Shown here in pieces: positions 22,085 through 35,617 of a stretch of 64,000 bases of DNA. Position 1 is the stretch's first letter; each line of letters starts with the position of its first letter. The translations under genes and the position numbers were made by a program. Source of the DNA: Gnetum montanum (lineage: Eukaryota > Streptophyta > Gnetopsida > Gnetales > Gnetaceae); the NCBI GenBank assembly GCA_015680685.1, contig MNCI01017900.1:488108-552107 (forward strand), written 5' to 3'. The notes under the pieces are model-generated. The model searched no databases. It was not told where the DNA came from and saw only the letters and a list, made by a program, of their open reading frames with translations.

Positions 22085-25000
22085 ATTCTTTCATAATCTT
22101 TGATAGATTAGAAAATTGATAAGGCTTTTCATACACAATCTTGTACTTCTCATTCCCTTCATTAATGATAGTAAGGCTTCAATGATGTTGGCTTTGGCTT
22201 TTTTGGGCTTATCATGGTTATTGGTTTTGTTATGGACTATAGGAGTTTCCTCTTGGAACTCCACCTTAGATCCTTGTTCGATATCAATATCATTGACTGA
22301 TAATGATACTACATAATTTCTTTGGATAACGATTTCACCTCCCTCATAAGGTAGATGGATCTCTTAGTGAATTGGGGAAGATATCACTCACAACTTAGGT
22401 AATCATGACCATCTTAGGATTAATTTAAAGTTTGGTGTCTCTTCAATGACTAGGAAGTTAGTTGATGTGGACAATTATTCCCCAGTCACAAAGTGTAATG
22501 AGTTGGACCCTCTCACTACTACCTCTGATCCATTGAAGGACTTAAGTACAGAAGTGGAGGTGTCCTAAATATTCTCTACCAAGCCCAACCATTCCAAAAT
22601 GGATAAGGAGAGTGTGTTCATGGCTGCTCTATCATCAACATCTGCCCAATGCACCTTGTATTGATCTACTTATATTCTGATGAAAAGAGAGGTGCACAAA
22701 ACCTCATCACTCTCTATGTTAGTCTCTACTTCACTATTACAAAATGTCAAAATAGTTTGTTTTGTTTTTTCTTTAGGTGGAGAGGGCACAATGACAGAGT
22801 GAATAGATTTCTCATTGGTAGGCATGTCTTCATTCATAGGAATAGATGTTAACATTTTGACTAAGGCTTTGCGATAAGTAGAAAAGATCATAATCAAGTC
22901 ATAAACGGTTAAGGAGGTATTTTTTTAAACAAAAGATTGACTTGCTCCATAACAATGAGGAAGTCCTTGTCATGGGTGGATGATTTCTTTGTTTTACTGG
23001 CTTTCAGTTTTTCCATCTTGCTTATAATTTTAACCTCATATTTTAACATGTGTTTTTTAGCCCCTTGCTTTTTCTTATTTGTGTCTTTCTTTATGTTGGT
23101 TGGTTGACATGGTTTGAGTGGTAGAATTCATGGGTATAGCTAAAATTGGGTTAGGCTTCAGTGGACCTACTTCTTTCTAGAATTTTTGTTGATTGGATTC
23201 CTTAGCCTTAGGCTTAGGAGCTAATGTTTTTTGCTACTTAGGTGGTGATTATTGTTGTTTGGCTAAGAGGATGTTGATGTCTTGGCCACTATGGGAGGAA
23301 TTTGGTCAACATGGGAAATAGGCTTATTGGTAGAGGGAGAAAGAACTCTGATGATGAAGGGCCCTATGGGAGGTGTAGGTAGTGGTATCCTTATAATGAA
23401 AGGGATTCCTAAAGTTTTAGAAGTTAAAGCCTAATCGTTACACAAAGGTACTCAAACTAAAAATGGCTTCCTAGCAGGTTTAGACTTGTTAGGAACATTG
23501 AATATGGTTATAGTCTATGCATCATTACTAGCATTGAGGAGGTCCTTATACACTTGCATAGGCTAGTTCTGAGGCCTAAAAGAATTTGATACATCTAAGA
23601 CTAGTTTTCTAGTATCTATTATCTTTTGAAGATCATCCTTCAAGGCTAAGGAGAAATCAATATCATGGCTAGGAAGTTGAGGATAGTGGCAAAATTAATC
23701 AAGCTTGAAGTATTTAGGCATTGGTGGATAATCTTTTGTGACTATTGTAAGATCTCTAGATATTTTACAAAGATAATCATGTCTCTTATGAGTAATCTCA
23801 AAAAATTGCTTGTGTTGGATACAAGTACTTTTAAGCAACTGATTGAGTAGCTCAAACGATTTCATGGGAAATTTTGTATACTTGGACTGATCCTTATGTT
23901 CAAAGTTGGGCTTTGGCTAGTTAGAGGCTATAGAAGCACTAGAGGTTGTAAAGTCTTTGGCCCCATTATTGTTTTTAGATCTTTAGCCATTGTGGCTATA
24001 GCTATATGCATTTGGTTACCCTTATTCCTATACCTCATCATGTGCTAGTTCTTGTAGGCTATGTAAGCAAGGTCATTACTAGCTTTTGTGGCATCTTCTA
24101 TGTTTTTGATCTAGGAAAAGGATTAATTGAGTGATTGAGGATCTAGGTAGTACAATTTTGACTTGATGAAGTCATTAACCACTCCCTTGAAGATGATCAA
24201 AAGGTGGATTTCAAAGATGGACTTGGGAATTTTATTGAGGGTCGCATTCCATCTTTGAATGAACTTTTGGATAGGTTTAAGAGGCCCTTATCTCACTTTC
24301 ATAATAATGGTCTAACATTGTGTCAGGCTTCAAGTTATATTTGAAGTAGTTAACAAAGTGAGTGATCAAGTTGTTAAGGGAGGAAATGAAACCTCTAGGT
24401 AAGGTTAGTACCAGTTTAAAGCCTTTTTAGTCAAAGACATAGGGAAGATTCATAGCATAATGTGAGGTTAGGCTTGTAGCAATAGACACTCAAAACACAA
24501 GATGATAAGGTGTACATTAGGATCACCTTCTTCGTTATACTTGGTAAAATGAGGGATGTGGATGCTTGGAGGAAGGGTTATCAATGGGATGATTAGGCTA
24601 ATGGTATCATCTTGGCAAAATTCCATGACTTTTACCATTTGAGTGGTGTTAACTTTTATCTTATGAAGCTTCTCAGTAAGGCTTTAGATTAGTTGGAAGG
24701 TTTGATTGAGGCCTTGTTGCACTTCTGCAGGCTACGTTGGTTGTTGAACAACTAGTGATTGTAAAACATGTAATGGTATGGACTGAAGAGGTTGCATGAC
24801 TACCATTGCAAGAGGATTGAATGTGAAGAAAGATTTCTACACAAGGACATAAGGATATTGGATACAAATGGATTATGTGAAACATGTGGTATTTGAGATC
24901 CCATGAAATAACCAACTAAACTTGGTTGAGGCATGGAAGAAATTGGAGGAGGTTGTGGAACTGTAACAAAAGGTGTTGAGGTAAACATAGAAGCAACCAA

Positions 25001-25540
25001 TGAAGTGGATTGAGAATTTTGAATCATAAATGTTGCAAGGAGTGCTTGGTTTATTATTAAAATAGGGGACACAAAGTTGAACTTAGATACCTCACAAAAA
25101 TATTGTTATGAATGATCCCCTAGGTGAGTATGAGTTTCATAATAGGTGTTAAACTCATCCTGGTCCTTTTAATCTTGGTTAAAATTGGGTTTCTTGATTA
25201 CTGTGACCTCATAATCAACATCCAAAAAGTGTGCTAGCTTGTTAACATATGGTTTCAATAGTTCAATGTGGTTTTGTTAGAAAGAAGTAAATTCCTTCCT
25301 ATTTTTGTGGATGATCTCAAATTAGTACTTGGAATCTAGTCCCTTGTATAGGATATATATACTAGCTTGTATCTTTGCACAAATAAAATTGTAATATTCC
25401 TCAATAAAGCTGACTTGTGAGGGATTGTGGCCAAGGTGCCTAAGGGATTGATGATGTTCAACCATAGTTGGTTGGATCCTTAGGGTTATAGATGTGAGTG
25501 GAGTTTTAATTGATAGTCATCTTGACTATGTTCTTGGATA
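22085..25540 (-). pseudogene. Tat copy I gag-protease, decayed
   Basis: The minus strand parallels 60158-63851 of copy III in order. The gag N-terminus near 25.3-25.5 kb has EEYYNFICAKIQA against copy III EEYNFICIKIQA. A proline-rich stretch lies at about 24.8-25.07 kb. A decayed zinc-knuckle block at about 23.58-23.70 kb reads FCHYPQLPSHDIDF and then LKDDLQKIID. The protease lies near 22.1-22.7 kb with the active-site region VDDRAA. Stops are numerous and knuckle cysteines are lost. The strand is opposite to the antisense gene just to the left. Confidence 0.7.
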
Positions 25541-27185
25541 AGACTATTGACACAAAAGGCATAAATAACATAAAACTAAGGTATCAAGACTATGTAGAAA
25601 GGGTTTTAAATAGCATAAATGAGGCTATGTGTATAGAAAGAACACTACAATAGTATGAATGGAATGTAGCTTAAATGTAATTGCAAAGTAAATAAGGAAA
25701 ACTTTGTAAAAATGTAAATGTTGAAATAGGAAAAGCACAATAAACTACAAGTGTAAAAATATTTTTTTATAATTGAAAATGGAAAACTGGCTTGTAATAT
25801 TACATCATAATGTTTTTGAGGTAACAGCAGGATTCCAAGGGGAATAAGAGTAGTGTTTGAGGATTTAGATAGCCTAATGGTTAGCATATTTGTAGGATTT
25901 GATTGCATAGGAGATTTTTATAGATAAAAACACTAGTGTAGAAAAATTAGAAATAAAATGTTGAGGCTTTAAAATGCTGGTGTTGTAGATCACTTAAAAA
26001 AGACTCCTATTTGCTAAATATGCTTCTATGAAAAGTATGAAGTAAGAAAGCATTTTTTGTACCTAGGTTTGGACAAAGAAATAAAGTAGAGGCCCTCCTT
26101 GTAGTGTTAAAAAATTATAATGATAGAAAAATTCAAGCTAAAAATCGAATAGATCTACATAAAATAATTTTACCTCAAGATCCACAACCCTAGAAAAGGA
26201 TTTGAGCTTCCTTTGGTAGTCTTGTAAATCACTTATGAACATGAAAATATATTGTCAAGATTAAGATAATAAAATAGGCTGCAACATAGTGAAATTGGGT
26301 GAGAAAATATGCAAACAATGGATCCAATGCTAGATCTATGAGTGAATCAAGAAGTGATTGTAAAAAAAAAAAGTAAAAATGTGGTCAAGAAACTAAAAAT
26401 TTTATATTAATATTATAAAAATGTTGCAAGACTAGAAGTTTAGAAGATATAGATCACAAATTGAGTATCCTTGATGGCTTTCACAGCTTGGGAATCTAAG
26501 GATTTTAGAAATCTCTCTGAAACTATTGTTAGAGATTTGATGCATGAGAATGCACAATGTGTCCTATAGCTATCCCAAGCGATTATAGCCCAATTGATTT
26601 ACTCTTGAATGTCAACTATAGCATGTTCTTAGTGTTTCCAATGGTCTATGGTGGGGGGAAATGCTATGGACTCAAATCTCTACTCTACTCCAAAAGTCTC
26701 TAGTTTGGAGAGGTTTGAAATGATCCAAAAATTCTTTAAAATGATGTCAATTCTTATATAAATAGGTCATGATTTGTTGTTCCTTTGTTGATTTAAGTTT
26801 GGCAAGTTTCTTGGGTGTTTACATAGCATATTTACCATTTAAACTAGCCAGAATTGTAGCATTTTTTTCATACACATTGGGATAGAAAAGTATAGCATTT
26901 TTGACATTTTATGTCATAGTTGATAACGTTTTTGAACTTTGGGCTCAATTACACTAGTCTAATGAAATTCATAGATTTTTTGATAATATGGGTTGTGAAT
27001 TACATTTTACATGTTTTAAACACTCCAAAATAACAAGGTCACAAGATGAATTTTTTGAAGGGAAATAAAGGCATTCATTTTTACCCTTGAATTTGGTCAA
27101 AATTACATGATACTAAGCTCATTATGCTAAATAATGTTGAGATACTTTTAAATCTAAAAATGCTCTTCCTAAAACTTGCATGGAC
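25541..27185 (-). repeat. Candidate 5' LTR of Tat copy I
   Basis: The stretch follows the gag start outward. On the minus strand it has a TTACATTT/TTTACA-rich tract (about 25660-25730) and a TATA-like CTATAAAAATC (about 25915), the same order as in the Tat LTRs at 28861 and 44854 but mirrored. I could not fix either end, so the span is approximate. Confidence 0.35.
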
Positions 27186-28267
27186 TAGCTAAAAATTGAA
27201 GGTGAACCTTGCATGGAAATTTTTTAAATTTCTAAAAGAAAAGGATCAAGTAACTAAATTGGAATTACTTTATATAAATGATTCCATCATTAAATATCCT
27301 AAGACTATTTATGGTTTTTTAGTGAATCATTTTTCTTCTATTTTTTCTACTAAAGGTTTTACTAGTTTTCAAGCAAATCTTTTTTGTTCTATTTTTTCTT
27401 TTGAAGATTTTAGTAAGGAATTCTTTCAAGCCTCTACTATACATATTTCCAATCTTATAATAAAAGCACATTAAAGTATTCTTAAAGAATAAATTATAGT
27501 GTAAGAAATCAAAGCATTGGCCTTGATTTTAGCAAATAATAAATCTCTATGTCTTGATGGTTTTCCTATTGAAATTTGAAGAAGCATTGAAATATCGTTA
27601 AAGATGATCTCTTTCATGTTTTCTAAAAAGTCATTAAAAAATTTTCTCTTGCCAAATTGAAGGAAAATGACTCTTCTTAATAATACTTATAAAATCTCAT
27701 CTAAATGCATGGCTTTCCAAATTTAGAAGATTATTGAAAATATCATTAAACCTAACCAGATTGTTTTTGTTAAGGGAGAACATATCTTAGATAATGTTAC
27801 TATAACTTGGGAGGGAATGTAGTGGGATTTTGATACTAACCAAGACATTGCTTTTATTAAGTTAGATTACGCCAAAGTTTATGATAGGATTAAATGGAAT
27901 TTCATTATTTTTTTTCTCTATAAACTAGATTTAGTGATTATTTTATTCAACTTATCTATACCTTGCTCACAGATGTTAATGATCAAGTTGCTACTAATTT
28001 TGGATTAAGTTCCTTCTTTTTTCTTGAATGGTCAGTTTGTCAATATTATCCTCTAGCTCCTTACCTTTTTATTATTGTTGTATATTTTCTTTCACATAAT
28101 CCACATAATGATCTACAAAGGAATTTTATTAATAGAATTTCAATTGATGATCAAGTATGTAATTACTTAACATAAGATTTATAGATGATTCTTTTTTTAT
28201 GATTAAAAATTATCAATAACATATCATACTCTTTTAGCTAGAGTGAAGAATCACTACATGTTATCTA
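27186..28267 (+). pseudogene. LINE ORF2 remnant, RT part
   Basis: An L1-type LINE reverse transcriptase on the plus strand, with stops and frame changes. Visible blocks are LANNKSLCLDGFP, IKPNQIVFVKGEHILDN and FIKLDYAKVYDRIKWNFI, matching the family patterns QxxFVxGRxIxDN and KLDxxKAYDRVxW. It is cut at 28267 by a Copia element flanked by ATCTA, and resumes at 35618. Confidence 0.75.
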
Positions 28268-31200
28268 TGAGGATTAAGAACTTAAAAGGGGGGAGAATAA
28301 GTTTCTCAATTTGAACAACTAAGATAATCAAAACTACACATAAATTTTGGTGGTTCCCCAACATGGGTACATCCATACTTGAAGGATAGAATCCTTGCAT
28401 AGCTCCAAACTTTGTTCCTCCAAAAATGTGATTTAAAGGATATCACAACTTTTACAAAGTTTAAGCTTAGCACAAAGTGTTTTCTCACAAGAAATATGCT
28501 CAAACCTACAAGGTCTTAACAAGATTAAAATGGGGTTTCAAGGATCCCATAACCTTTAAAATGATGTGAGCTTTGCATAGAGTGTTTTCTCACTAGAAAC
28601 ACACTTAACACTACAAGGTCCCAACAAACTTTCAAGATGCCTTCTCAGAAGAAGATCATGAATCTCGTAGGGCTTAGAAAGAGAAAAAGAATTAATGGGA
28701 GAGTGTAACTACACTTTACAAATTCCTTGCACTTAGGGTCACATAAAACAATACAAAAATGATAGAAAAATGAGGAACAAAATACTTCACGTGATGTATA
28801 CAATGATTGAATATTCCAATGAACAATGCTTATCCTTTTCACAAGGATTCCATTCTATTTTGAAAACACCATAACATTTTGGCCTAGCACTTTTAGACAA
28901 GACTCAAGCTAAGTCATGTCGCTGCCCAACATGAGTACAGTGTGACCAAACTTGAGAGCCTTCAAAATAGCATGAAACAACACACAATTGAATAGGAAAA
29001 GTCCCCCCGGGGCCCACAGGCGATTGCTCCAACTCCCGGCATCTGGCATCTGGGGTTTCAGGCTCAAAATGCATGGTTTTGGTTGTATACACTTTTTTCA
29101 CACTATGGTCACGCTGCCCAATGTAAGACCAGCGTGCGTACAGCATGACCAACTTCTAGAGCCCCAAAATCAAGTCCAAATAGCCCAGATTTGAGCACAC
29201 GAACCCTCCATGAGCTTCACCAATGCCCCCTGTAGCTCCCAACCTTTAGAACCTCAAAATTTGAGCTCAGAATCACATGTTTTGAACCACTTGTAGTTAG
29301 TCATGCTGAGGTCACGCTGCATATCGTGACCACAATGTGACCAAACAAGAACAGCTTAATTCGGGCACCTCCAGGTAGAATTTCAACATGAACTCAATCC
29401 CCAAGGGATAGGCAAAAACTGTACTAACTTCCAAGCTTTAGAAAATCCAGATTTGGGCTTCAAATATGTCATTTTAACTTAGTCACGTTGAGGTCACGTT
29501 GCACAGTGTGACCATAGTGTGACCAAATAAAAGATGATCAAAACAGTAGCAAAATGGAGTCAAATTTAGCATCCAAGCCACCTTGGAGAGCAGGTAGCAG
29601 TTGAGCATCAAAAAATAGGCATCAGTGTCCAAAAATTAGCTCAAAACAGGGCATAAACACCTAGTCACATTCAAGTCACGCTGGGCAGCGTGACTACAGC
29701 GTGACCAACCAAAACTATGCTAAAATAGCCTCCAGATTAGCTCAAATTCAATGTGCAGAATCCTCTCAAGCTTAGGCATGCAGATCCAATCCAAAAACAA
29801 AACTCACAGGTCAAAAATGGGGTCAAAATGCATCATAAACATTGGACACGCTGATGGTCATGTTGGGACGTTGACACTAGCGTATGCATAGCATAAACAT
29901 TGGGACACTGGATGCTGGATGCCAAACGCTGATGCTAGGACATGCTGCAGACACGTCAGAGCTGGATCCATGTATGCTGGAAGCCTTGGTAGAGCAAAAA
30001 CAGCACAGATTTGTAGATCCGGAGGCTAGACATCCAGATCCACTCTTTTACTTCAACATTCTTTGTACATTTTACATATTTTAGTGTATCAAGCTCTTAC
30101 GCTGTGGATTACACACACCAGCGTAAGAGGTCTTGATCATGTTGCACCCTGTACATTGTAAAATTCTATGCATCCAGTCAAAACGCAGATACTTGTCACC
30201 TGATCTGTATTTCCCTCACCCTGCAGCCATAGATCTTCCTCCAGATCTGAGTTCCATGCTTGAAAAACCTATAAATACCCCGTTTTTTCATTTAATCAAG
30301 GTGGGCAATTTTGGGACATCAAGATCTAGAGAGTTGGCGAATCTCATCATCATCATCTCGTACGATTCGGCATTACCCAGACTTAGTCACACTGAGGACT
30401 TGGGGAAATTTTGATCACATTACACACCTACAACCAAAAACCTACAATCTCCCAGCGTCTGTACACCCTTCACATCAGGGCTAAACGTTTACCTTGCGAT
30501 CAATCCACAATTGTGTTCTGACCAGTGCACTTTTTTTTGTAATCATCAATCAATACATTTACAATTTTACCATCAATTGTTCTCTGTTCACATCGTTTAC
30601 ATTTTTACAATTTTTGTTACCTTTGTTTATGTTTGGTTTTTTGTCTTACCTTTCGTACGTCCGTTTACGCTTTAGTTTGCATCTGTTTACATATAACCCA
30701 GCGCATCACAATAGCGTACGCTAGGGGAAGTCCTTGTTTGATCTACGTGCAGACCATTCAAGGCACTCTACCTTCACTTATTTCTAGCTTGCCCTCATGC
30801 GAAGGTGGGGTCTTACTGTATCTTCCGTGGATCTCTCGGTGTCTGTTTCATTCCAGCCTTGTGTCGACGATTTCGGATAGTACATATTTTATAGCCTTTT
30901 CCCTTCCAAAAAAATCCTCAAAATTCATGCAAAAATTAGGAAATGGCTAGTTGGAATGTCCTATTCGAGCTTGGGGTGTCTCATTGAAAATTGGGCATTT
31001 TCAGTTGGGATGTTCCACTAGAAATTAGGATGTCCCAGTTGGGACATCTGAATAGTAATTGGAACATATGTTGTTTTTGTGGGATATTTGACTTGAAATT
31101 GAGCTTTCAACTTTGAGATGTCTATTGATCTTCTAGGACATCTAGAAAAATACCAAAACATGTTCATTTGGCTTATAGGCTTCATGCATCCTTGACATCT

Positions 31201-31437
31201 TGTAGTCTTTATTTTCTGGTTGACACTTCTTGTCATCTTAGATTGGCAACTCAACTCTCATCTTGGTCTCAACTTGCTCTTTGTCCTAATATTTTATGTT
31301 ATCACCATTTAAAATCTTGTCTCAATATTATGCTTTTATTATCATCATTATTTTATCTTTCCCAAGTCCTTCAAGATCACAAGTACATTTTCCACATTCT
31401 CCATTTTCTAAGGTTTTGACACACTAAAAGGTCAACA
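28268..31437 (-). repeat. F2 3' LTR, interrupted by a Tat solo LTR
   Basis: It begins TGAGGATT and ends GGTCAACA. It aligns with 34463-35612 on both sides of the insertion at 28861-30884. Just outside the right end, ATGTCCCTCTTTTT (31438-31451) is the reverse complement of a purine tract, as expected next to a 3' LTR. Confidence 0.85.
28861..30884 (+). mobile_element. Tat-type solo LTR with GTCACGCTG modules
   Basis: This 2,024-bp LTR begins TGAAAACACC and ends ATAGTACA, flanked by a perfect duplication TATTT (28856-28860 and 30885-30889). A TATA box TATAAATA lies at 30270-30277. A TTTACATTT-rich tract follows at about 30540-30700. The start matches the copy II 3' LTR start (TAAAACACCATC), and AAGTCCTTGTTTGATC matches AAGTCCCTGTGTGATC of that LTR, which ties it to the Tat family. 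Five to six dyad modules precede the TATA box at about 180-200 bp spacing. Confidence 0.88.
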
Positions 31438-33100
31438 ATGTCCCTCTTTTTAGTGATGTCCAAAACTTGAGAAAATGGGTTAGCATAATCCATAATATCA
31501 TATGATTAAATACTTAAAGGTTCAAACATTTGTAAATATTCTAGCTAAGGATGAAAAAGAGATGAAAATCCATTAATGAGTATACATACTTCATCATAGG
31601 GTTGATTAAAACAAGTCCCATTAAGAACTACCCCTTATATGTAAAGCACATAATCTATGAAACATGAAGACACATAATCAAAGCCTTTGAAAAGTTGATC
31701 TATAATATTTCCATTTAGGAGCAAAGAATGAACATTGAAGATCAAGTATCTTATCTTTAAAATAATAAGCCATTAGTAACAAAATCACTATCTACTGAAA
31801 ATATATTTCAAATCTTAATAAATAGTCTTCACCATATATGCTTTATGAAAATATATATCAAGTCTTAATAAATAGTCTTCATCATATATGCTCTATAACC
31901 AATATCTCATGAGTAACACATTATCCCCCTTTTGGACTTCATTAAAAAGTTACCATGAATAGATCCAATTTCAAAAGAGAGAGAAACTGCACATTTTATT
32001 TTTAATGCTTAGATCCAAAAACCACAAGAATGATCACGATTGCATAATTGATCATGCTAAATATCCCAAAATAATCAATCATATTCTTAATATGATGCTC
32101 ATAAAGCAATTTTATACAACCATGTCAGTTTCAAATGCTAGCACTAATAAAGGCCATCTTGAGGTAAAATATCCAAAAAAAAATTGATCAAAATGAATTT
32201 ACACTTTTACCTTAGATGCTTTACTAGATTCCATTATGAATATACTTCTTCTTGCTCATTTTTTTGCCATGGTTGCTAGAATTGGAAGACTTGCAACTTG
32301 AGTGTCATTTGGTGAGAGTCTCTGAAGACTCCCCCTACACTAGTGGTCCAAATGATAATAATTGTTCATGAGGTACAGGCTTCCCCTGCATAAGTGCTAA
32401 TTTTCTTCCAACTTTTATAATGCATCTACTACTTGAATATCTTTCATTGGGTCTCCTTGACTTTGTAGAGATGCTTCCTTGAATTTCATGAGTTTGTGCT
32501 ACATATCAATAAATTTTCAATACCATACTAAGATCAAATATGAAGAGTTTTGGAAACCTAAGTCTCCCATTTGTAGTATCTATGATAAAAGATAAATTCC
32601 AAAATTTTTAACATAGATACCAACATGATTAATGAAGTTTGAGATGAGGTCCTTCATCATAGAGTACCTTCTTAGCATGCAATTGTTACTTACCTTTTAT
32701 GACATCAACATATCTGGTTGAATCTCCATATTCACTTGAGGTTGCTACTTTATCATACTCATGTTATTTGAAATGAGAGGACTAATAATTTTTTCTCATC
32801 ATGAGTTTTGATTCAATAGTATCATTGTTAATCATCTCTTTCCCTTATTCATTGGTTCATCAAGATTTTTTACCTTGCAAACCACATTTACTAGGCTCTT
32901 TTTGATAAGACTAAGTAGCCATGTTATTTTGCTCTATTGGAGGTTGAAAATAAGTTCATTTTCACACATTTTACAAAGAAAATATAGGGCATCTTTGATT
33001 TTGATAGGATACTTAAACCTAGTGTTATTTTTTCATTTGGAAAATACCAATCTTGTGCAAGTATCTTCTTCAAAAGACTCTTCTAAATCTCCATCATTAT
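31438..33100 (-). other. Non-coding interior of the gag-only Copia element
   Basis: No protease, integrase or RT block is recognisable on either strand. The sequence is AT-rich and fills the space where Copia pol would lie. Confidence 0.55.
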
Positions 33101-33101
33101 G

Positions 33102-34390
33102 CTACTTTCGAGGCACTTCTAGATTTTTGTTAAACCTTGCATCTTGTGAGTCTTTACACTTTTGCTTATATAAATGGGTTAGTAATTGAACCTTGGCCTT
33201 TATGACTGAGAGTTCTCTTTTTAGAGTGAGGCATATAGTATAGAGTTCCAAAATTTCACCCTCTTTTCCATATATATTATTTCTTAGTTTTCTAAGTAAA
33301 TAATGAAGAAAGATAATTTTCTCACACATATCACTGTACTTGTCATTAACTTTACCTTTAGAATCATCATGGTCTTCTGTGGAATTTTTAGGTGTAAGGG
33401 CCATGAAGATAAGTTGTGAATATGTCATAGAATCATCAACTTCTTTCTCACTTTGTTCATCATCCTAGCTGGTATAAAGATTTTTCTTTTTTGTATTAGC
33501 TTCAGATTATCCTTTCTTTTGAAACCTACCAACACTTGAATATTTAGAGGCCACATGACCTCTACTATCACAAATCCAACAACTTATAGAGGATGCATCA
33601 ATATTCGAACTTTTAAAATTATTACCTATTTTCTTACCTTTGATGTCAGATTAGTTGAAGCTCTTACCTTTTTGTTCAAGTAATCGTTAAACTCTCCTAG
33701 ACAAGAGAGCTAATTCATCTTCACCATTTACTTTATGTCTAGGTGGCTCCTTCTCCTTTGATGAGCTTTTGAGGGTAATAGGCTTTTCTTTGATAGCACA
33801 TTCACTAATGAAATTCATATCGTAAGCAATGAGTGCACTTTGAAGCTCTTCAAATTTTAGAACTGAGAAAAATATGATTTCCTCTATGGTTGTAACTTTT
33901 GTTCTAAACTCAAGCTACAAAGTTCTACATCTCTTTCAAGTAAATCCTTTCCCATCCCTCAAATAACTAATTCTAAATCATTAGCTCTAGAAAAATAATC
34001 CTGGATTTTCTCTCCTTCTTTCATCTTAAGTTTATCATATTCACTTTGTAACACTATAAGCTTAGTTTGTTTGGCAATGGATGTACCTTCATATGTTGCT
34101 TGTAGAGTTTTCCAAATTTCTTTTTCATTTTTGCACCTAGCTACTCAATTTGGAAAAGCATAATAAAGATAATAAAGATAATTTTGTGCTTGTGAATTAA
34201 ACATTAACTTATCTTTTTCATCTTGCATCCATTTTCTTCTTGCCTTTGTAGCACTTGTGGTGCTATCCATGGATGGCATGTATCCTTTAAGAATGGACTT
34301 CCAGACTTCAAACTTCATGGATTCTAAGAATCCTTGCATTCTAGCCTTCTAGCACATGAAGTTGATCTCATCAAATATTAGTGGCTTGAT
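33102..34390 (-). pseudogene. Copia (F2) gag with zinc knuckle
   Basis: From right to left on the minus strand: a UBN2-type core with IWKTLQATYEGTSIAKQTKL, LQSEYDKLKMKEGEKIQDYF and SRANDLELV (about 33950-34130); a zinc-knuckle block CWICDSRGHVASKY at about 33540-33600; and a C-terminal segment open over 33428-33102 with coiled-coil heptads (ELYTICLTLKRELSVIKAKV). The knuckle has C-x2-C-x4-H but Tyr where the last Cys should be, a single-base change. A few stops interrupt the frame. In intact Copia elements gag forms the virus-like particle; here it is the only coding part of the element. Confidence 0.75.
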
Positions 34391-34448
34391 GTATGATATC
34401 CTTTTCATTGTTCATTCAAGATGTTAAGCTCCATATTGAAAGTACCAA

Positions 34449-34460
34449 GATTTGATATCA
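34449..34460 (-). other. Degenerate primer binding site
   Basis: ATTTGATATCAC lies 2 bp from the LTR start at 34463 and is a mutated form of GCTCTGATACCA seen at 1568 in the sister copy. Confidence 0.5.
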
Positions 34461-34462
34461 CT

Positions 34463-35612
34463 TGTGGATCGAGAGCTTAGAAGTGGGGGGAATAAGTTTC
34501 CCAATTCAAACAACCAAGACAACCAAAACCACACACAAATTTATGTGGTTCCCTAACATGGATACGTCCATACTCAGAGGGTAGAATGCTTGCATACCTT
34601 CATACTTTGTTCCTCCAAACATATGGTTTAAAGGACACCACAACCTTTATAAAGTTTGAGCTCTACATGTAGTATTTTCTTGTAGGAAACACAGTCAACC
34701 TACAAGTTCCCAATAAGCTCAAAATGTGATTTCAAGGATTGCACAACCTTTACAATGATGTGAGCTCTACATGGAGTGTTTCCTTGCTGGAAACACACTT
34801 AACCTTTTAAGGTGCAGAAAAGCTTATAAGATGACTTCTTGTAAGAAGCACATCAATTCTGTAGGGCTTACAAAGGGAAAAAGAATCAAGGATAGAGTGT
34901 AACTATACTTTACAAATTCCTTACACTTAGGCTTACATAAAATAATACATAAATGATGGAGAAATGAGGAACAAAATACTTGATGTATACAATGAAAAAA
35001 TATTCCAATGAATAGTGCTTGTCCTTTTTACAAGGATTCCATTCTATTTTATAACCTTTTTCCTTTCCAAACAACCCTCAAAATTCATGTAATAGCTAGG
35101 AAATGGCTAGTTGGGATGTCCTATTCAAGCTTGGGACATCTTCATGAAAACTAGCCACTTGTAGGTGGGATGTCCCACTGAAATGGAAGGTCTCACTTGA
35201 GACATTTCAACTAGTATGTCTTAATAGTAATTGGAACACATACTATTTTTGTGGGATGTCTAGCCTAAAATTGAGCTTTCACCTCAAGGAGATCTATTGA
35301 TCTTCTAGGACATCTAGGTAGATATCGAAACATCTTTGTTTGGCTTGTAGGCTTCATGCATCCTTAACATCTTGCAGTCTTCATTTTCTAGTTGAGACTT
35401 CTTGTCATCTTTTATTGGCAACTTAGCTCTCATCTTGGTCTCAACTTGCTCTTTGTCTCTATCTCTTGTCTTATCACCATTAAGCTCTTATCTTGATCTT
35501 ATCCTATTGTCATCATCATGATTTTGTCTTTCCCAAGTCCATTAAGATCACAAGCACTTTTTTTTTTCACATTCTTCATTTTCTAAGGTTTTGACATACT
35601 AAAAGATCAACA
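34463..35612 (-). repeat. F2 5' LTR
   Basis: It begins TGTGGATC and ends GATCAACA, imperfect inverted termini. It carries a duplicated ~115-bp segment with dyads TTTTCTTGTAGGAAACAC and TTTCCTTGCTGGAAACAC, then an array of GGGATGTCC/GGGACATC motifs (about 35110-35330). Confidence 0.85.
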
Positions 35613-35617
35613 ATCTA

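Larger units (their letters stand above)
28268..35612 (-). mobile_element. Gag-only Copia (F2) element, complete with TSD
   Basis: Two LTRs (28268-31437 left, interrupted; 34463-35612 right) enclose a 3.0-kb interior. Flanks carry a perfect 5-bp duplication ATCTA (28263-28267 and 35613-35617). Without the nested LTR the two LTRs are about 1,141 and 1,150 bp. The interior has a primer site at its right end, a gag with zinc knuckle, and a polypurine tract at its left end, but no protease, integrase or RT. This is the layout of a non-autonomous gag-only element (TR-GAG type). It split an older LINE. Confidence 0.85.

Noticed and set aside
28915-29890. Regular repeats resembling a CRISPR array
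   Set aside because: Modules are degenerate dyads inside an LTR with a target-site duplication in plant nuclear DNA; spacing is about 190 bp and there are no cas genes.
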